DNA of 8,636 nucleotides from an uncultured Akkermansia sp. GTDB lineage: Bacteria > Verrucomicrobiota > Verrucomicrobiia > Verrucomicrobiales > Akkermansiaceae. Each line of letters opens with the position of its first letter. Positions within the stretch are counted from its first letter, which is position 1. Below the pieces are notes generated by a model. It did no database searches and was not told where the DNA came from. It saw only the letters and a program-made list of their open reading frames with translations. The stretch spans positions 1-8,636 of the forward strand of contig URLZ01000060.1 in NCBI GenBank assembly GCA_900548895.1. Direction: 5' to 3'. The position numbers and the translations under genes are program-made. Shown one piece after another: positions 5,392 through 8,636 of this stretch.

Positions 5392-6561
5392 TCAGGAGGG
5401 GGTATTTCGGTTCGTCGGCCTCGGTGTTGAGGGGGGCATAGCGCCGTCGCAGGAGGTGAGGCGGGAGGGCTCTGCTTCGGGGGATGCGGTCTCGATTGCG
5501 GGCTTGGGAAGGTGGCGGGCGATGATTTTGCGATCGGGGGAGGCCATGGGGGTTTCCGCGAGCCGACTGAGGGGAATGAAGCTTTCACCGGCTCGGGCGG
5601 GGTAGCCCGCCGGGGCGAGGTAGAGGCGGCGCGTGACCTTGTAGCGGGTGACGCTGTAGTGCTGCTCGTCGATGAACTCGAGGCCGTCGACTTCCGCGAG
5701 GCTGCGCTGCGGGAGGCGGTAGAGGCCTTCGTGGCGCTTGCCGCTGCTCTGCCGCTCCATGAGCAGTCCCTCGTCGGTGATCAACAGGATGTCGTGGTGC
5801 TCCGCACGGGTGACGGGAATCTTGGGCAGCTTTTTCGGCAGCTCGGCGGGGCGTGTGGTGCGGCACCAGGGGCGCAGCGGGCAGAGCAGGCAATCGGGCT
5901 CGCCGCTGCGGCAGAGGCGTTGCCCGAGCTCCATGATGCCGGAGTTGAAGGCCCGCGGGGAACGGCGGTGCACGAGGCGCGCGGCGAGCTCCCAGTGCAG
6001 GCGGCGGCAGGCCGGGGCGTCGACCGGCTGGTCGTCATCCAGCAGGCGGGCCAGAATGCGCGAGACGTTGGCGTCCACGAGCGGAGCCGGGCGGTTGAAG
6101 GCGAAGCTCAGCACGGCCCCGACGGTGTAGTCGCCGATGCCCGGCAGGGCGCGGATAGCCTCCTCATCCTCGGGGAATCTCCCGCCGTGTCGCTCCTCAA
6201 TGGCCATTGCCGCCGCGCGCAGCGCGCGCACGCGTCGGTAGTAGCCCAGCCCCTCCCAGGAGCGAAGAGCCTCGGTTTCGCTCGCCGCCGCGAGCTGCGC
6301 CGGCGTCGGGAACTGCGCCATCCAAGCCTCATAGCGCCCGAGAACCGTCGGGATGGTGGTCTGCTGGAGCATAACCTCACTGACGAGGATGGCCCAGGGA
6401 TCCGTCGTGCGGCGCCAGGGGTAATCGCGCCCTTCGTGCTCAAACCACGCCACAAGGGCATCGCCCAGAGGGCCCGCCTGTTCGGCGAGCGCCTCGGCCG
6501 CCGGCGTCAGCACGGGAGCCTTGCGGGCGCGTGCCGCCGAGCCTGTTGCCCGGCACTTCAT
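5392..6561 (-). CDS. mutY: A/G-specific adenine DNA glycosylase
   Basis: MutY removes adenine mispaired with 8-oxoguanine, the first step of base excision repair that prevents G:C to T:A mutations. The 389-residue protein has the HhH-GPD fold. SEVMLQQT contains the catalytic Glu (E62), the helix-hairpin-helix LPGIGDYTVGAV is at 139-150, and VDANV contains the catalytic Asp D163. The iron-sulfur cluster ligands are C217, C224, C227 and C233 in the exact spacing C-x6-C-x2-C-x5-C. Residues of about 247-350 form the C-terminal NUDIX-like domain that reads 8-oxoG. The last ~35 residues are Pro/Ser/Thr-rich and probably disordered. The ATG overlaps the SulP stop in an ATGA, giving tight coupling. 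The ~30 residues before the conserved core are longer than usual, so a later start (for example GTG at codon 17) is possible. Confidence 0.96.
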   Translation of the reverse strand: MKCRATGSAARARKAPVLTPAAEALAEQAGPLGDALVAWFEHEGRDYPWRRTTDPWAILVSEVMLQQTTIPTVLGRYEAWMAQFPTPAQLAAASETEALRSWEGLGYYRRVRALRAAAMAIEERHGGRFPEDEEAIRALPGIGDYTVGAVLSFAFNRPAPLVDANVSRILARLLDDDQPVDAPACRRLHWELAARLVHRRSPRAFNSGIMELGQRLCRSGEPDCLLCPLRPWCRTTRPAELPKKLPKIPVTRAEHHDILLITDEGLLMERQSSGKRHEGLYRLPQRSLAEVDGLEFIDEQHYSVTRYKVTRRLYLAPAGYPARAGESFIPLSRLAETPMASPDRKIIARHLPKPAIETASPEAEPSRLTSCDGAMPPSTPRPTNRNTPS

Positions 6562-8405
6562 GAGGGCTCGCGCGTCTGCGTGGTGTAGATGGAGATGTCG
6601 GCATTCTTGGTGCCGAGCAGCTTCTGGGCGCGCATGAGTGCCTTGCGGGTCGACATGTTCGGGTTTTTCGGCTCGATGAGGAAGATGTTGCTCTCACCCC
6701 GTCCGCAGTCCTCCTGAAGGACGTTGAGGATGCCGCTCTTGCGCAGGATGCGGTAGACCTCGCGGCTGGCGCCGGAGATGATGAGGTGGCGACCCTTCTC
6801 GCGGGTGAAGCGGATGAGCTCCTCGAGGGCGCAGACGGAGGTGGCATCGAGGTTGCGGGCGTTGCGCATGCGCAGGATGATGACGGCCAGCGAGGGGTCT
6901 TCGGCGATGCGCGCGACCTGTTTGCGGAAGAGATCGGCCGCGCCGAAGAAGAGGTCGCCCTCGACGTGCACGATCGAGATTTGCGGCAGGCGGTTGGCCT
7001 TGTCCGCCAGCTTGAGCAGGGTCCCCTCGTTGTCAAGCGTGTATTCAACGAGCTCGGGCTTGGCGGCTTTGCGCAGGAAGAGCGAGACGGAGATGACGAC
7101 GCCGACGAAGATGGCGACGTGCAGCGGCAGCAGCAGGGCGGCGATGAAGGTGATGGTCAGCACCGTGGCGTCGCCGGGCGTGGAGCGGAAGCAGATGCGC
7201 AGCAGCTTGAGGTCAAAGAGCGAGACGGCGTTGGCCAGCACGAGGGCGGCCAGCACGCTGTGCGGGATGCAGGAGATGAGCGGGAAGTTTGCGAGAATGA
7301 AGGTGATGCCGAGGCAGAGCAGGCCGCAGAAGATGCCCGAGAAGCGCGTGGCGGCTCCGGCCGTGTAGTTGAGCATGGAGCGGGTGAGCGAGGCGGAGCA
7401 GGGCAGGGAGGTGGTGAAGGAGGAGCCGATGTTGGCCATGCCCACGGCAAAGGTGTCCTGATTGAGGTTGAGCGCTTCACCCGTCTTGGCCGAAATGGTC
7501 TTGCTCATGACGGTCTGCTCGAGGGTGGAGAGGAAGGCGATACCGATGACGATGGGGAAGAGCTCGGCCAGGTGCCCGCCGACCTCCCAGACCGCCGGCG
7601 GGGTGAGCACGAGGTCGCTCATGGTGAAGTCCTTGAGCATGCGCACCTCGGTGAAGGCGCCGCCGGCCCAGGGCTGGCAGAGTACCCAGTTGAGCGCGCT
7701 CATCACGACGAGGATGATGGCGAAGGTGGGCAGGAACTTGAAGTAGCGCTTCAGCGGGATGAAGAGCAGGAAGGAGAGTACGCCGAGGACGATGGGCTGC
7801 CATTGCACCTTGTCGAGGTGCTCGATGATGGCGCTGCTCATGGAGAAAAAGGAGCTGCCGGCCTCGACATCGTGGATGCCCATGACGTAGCGCAGCTGCG
7901 AGGCAATGATGAGGGTGGCCGCGCCCGTCACGTAGCCGACGAGCACGCTGCGGCTGACGAATTGGAGCATTTCGGTGGCCTTGACGAAGGCGCCGATGAC
8001 GCAGACGAGGCCGGCCAGAAAGACGATGAGCGGCACGAAGATTTCCGGATGCTGACGGATCCCCGGATCCGATGCGAGAAAGAAGCTCGCCAGCATGAAG
8101 GCGGTGGCGTTGCTGGGGCCGCTGACGGTCAGGCTGCATTTGGTGAAGAGTGGGGCGATGAAGGTGCCGACGGTGGCTGCCATGATACCGTAGATGCTGT
8201 CCAGCCCCGCCATGGCGGCGAAGGCCATGCCCTGCGGCAGGCCGACGAGGGCGACGTCGAGGGCGGCTTTCATGTCGCGCCCGGCTTTGCGGGGGCTGTA
8301 GCCGCGCAGGTAGTGACGAACGGGGAGGGGGTCGATCAGACCCTGTCGCATGTAGGCCCGCAGGCCCTTGCCGACGTTGCGCAGTCTGTGGAGCAGCATT
8401 CCCAT
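6558..8405 (-). CDS. SulP family anion transporter with STAS domain
   Basis: A 615-residue inner-membrane transporter of the SulP (SLC26-like) family, which carries sulfate, bicarbonate, dicarboxylates or other anions. The core spans about residues 46-445 with many hydrophobic helices. VALVGLPQGMAFAAMAGL (51-68) is the typical first helix, SGPSNATAF (95-103) the TM3 binding motif, and SASLTRSMLNYTAGAAT (337-353) the TM10 motif. A cytoplasmic STAS domain (about 474-570) follows, with LDATSVCALEEL (519-530) at the loop that is phosphorylated in related anti-sigma antagonists. About 45 residues follow the STAS domain. The ATG at 8405 has an in-frame stop four codons upstream at 8418-8420. Another ATG lies two codons in, at 8399. 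The gene overlaps mutY by 4 bases. The substrate cannot be read from the sequence; sulfate or bicarbonate are the usual guesses. Confidence 0.95.
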   Translation of the reverse strand: MGMLLHRLRNVGKGLRAYMRQGLIDPLPVRHYLRGYSPRKAGRDMKAALDVALVGLPQGMAFAAMAGLDSIYGIMAATVGTFIAPLFTKCSLTVSGPSNATAFMLASFFLASDPGIRQHPEIFVPLIVFLAGLVCVIGAFVKATEMLQFVSRSVLVGYVTGAATLIIASQLRYVMGIHDVEAGSSFFSMSSAIIEHLDKVQWQPIVLGVLSFLLFIPLKRYFKFLPTFAIILVVMSALNWVLCQPWAGGAFTEVRMLKDFTMSDLVLTPPAVWEVGGHLAELFPIVIGIAFLSTLEQTVMSKTISAKTGEALNLNQDTFAVGMANIGSSFTTSLPCSASLTRSMLNYTAGAATRFSGIFCGLLCLGITFILANFPLISCIPHSVLAALVLANAVSLFDLKLLRICFRSTPGDATVLTITFIAALLLPLHVAIFVGVVISVSLFLRKAAKPELVEYTLDNEGTLLKLADKANRLPQISIVHVEGDLFFGAADLFRKQVARIAEDPSLAVIILRMRNARNLDATSVCALEELIRFTREKGRHLIISGASREVYRILRKSGILNVLQEDCGRGESNIFLIEPKNPNMSTRKALMRAQKLLGTKNADISIYTTQTREPS

Positions 8406-8414
8406 ACGGCTGCG

Positions 8415-8443
8415 AGTTTAACACGGCAGCCCGCCAGCTGCAA
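8415..8443 (-). promoter_or_regulatory. Predicted promoter of the sulP-mutY operon
   Basis: On the minus strand TTGCAG (8438-8443) and TAAACT (8415-8420) are 17 bases apart. A TG one base before the -10 box makes an extended -10 element (TGTTAAACT). The predicted transcription start near 8408 is only about 3 bases before the ATG at 8405, so the mRNA could be nearly leaderless. The -35 box resembles that of the tal promoter (TTGCAC). Confidence 0.5.
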
Positions 8444-8580
8444 GCCCGAAGTGGCCGAGCTCCCGCTGCCCGTGTGCTCGCCGCTGACGCTGCCGGCACC
8501 GGTGTTGGCGATATGCAGACTTTGCCTCGGCTGAGCCTAGGGCTGCCTCGGGGCGGGCGTCTGCGGAGTCTTCAGGAGCT

Positions 8581-8636
8581 TCAGGGGGATGTCAGGGGGA
8601 TGTCAGGGGGATGTCAGGGGGAATGGCGGGGGGAAT
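8581..8636 (+). repeat. 11-bp G-rich tandem repeat running to the window edge
   Basis: Three perfect copies of TCAGGGGGATG (8581-8591, 8592-8602, 8603-8613) are followed by a fourth with one change (8614-8624) and a degenerate G6 unit. Four runs of five G are spaced by identical 6-base loops (ATGTCA), with a fifth G run after AATGGC. This fits a G-quadruplex pattern on the plus strand. The 11-bp unit is not a multiple of three and no gene covers it. The array may continue beyond the window. Confidence 0.85.

Noticed and set aside
5512..6588. A 358-residue open frame on the plus strand opposite mutY
   Set aside because: MutY's Cys cluster and catalytic residues settle the coding strand.
6786..8534. 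A 582-residue open frame on the plus strand opposite SulP
   Set aside because: It is antisense to a well-supported transporter, consists of an unlikely run of Asp/Glu/Gly/His, and is a known side effect of GC-rich codon use.
8571..8636. Right-edge repeats considered as the end of an insertion sequence or an origin iteron
   Set aside because: No transposase, terminal inverted repeat, replication gene or DnaA-type box is visible. The repeat continues to the window edge, so its nature stays open.

Overview
The window looks like ordinary chromosome from a GC-rich bacterium. It holds eight genes I can support: seven on the minus strand and one short ribosomal protein gene on the plus strand. The signal peptide, the periplasmic-type GH16 enzyme and the general look of the proteins suggest a Gram-negative. 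My impression is a Verrucomicrobiota-like carbohydrate user, but that is a weak impression from protein style and not a search result. None of the eight start codons has a convincing Shine-Dalgarno sequence.

Layout from left to right: (1) At 61-1261 an ECF-like sigma factor and a one-helix, Ala/Pro-rich membrane protein overlap by 8 bases. The pair looks like a sigma factor with a membrane-bound partner. An 18-bp palindrome lies just upstream of the sigma gene. (2) At 1318-3470 a tal-galE operon (transaldolase, then UDP-glucose 4-epimerase) reads from a recognisable promoter and ends in two hairpins, the second a very strong intrinsic terminator. (3) At 3530-3938 the gene for ribosomal protein L31 (type B) runs the other way. 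It has full-consensus -35 and -10 boxes, a hairpin at the very 5' end of the predicted mRNA, and its own terminator. (4) 3939-4267 has no gene but holds short tandem repeats, a cluster of hairpins and the terminator of the next minus-strand gene. (5) At 4268-8443 a SulP/STAS anion transporter and the DNA repair glycosylase MutY overlap by 4 bases. A secreted GH16 glycoside hydrolase follows after a 161-base gap that contains a direct repeat. (6) At 8444-8636 there is upstream non-coding DNA ending in an 11-bp tandem repeat with regularly spaced runs of five G.

Functionally, tal and galE serve pentose phosphate and galactose/UDP-sugar metabolism, and the GH16 enzyme probably cuts an external beta-glucan or related polymer. 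MutY repairs A opposite 8-oxoG. SulP moves an anion I cannot name. I do not see a defence island, mobile element, CRISPR array, tRNA or rRNA. The least explained items are the sigma/membrane-protein pair, the G-rich repeat at the right edge, the missing Shine-Dalgarno sequences and the structured 3' region of the GH16 gene.
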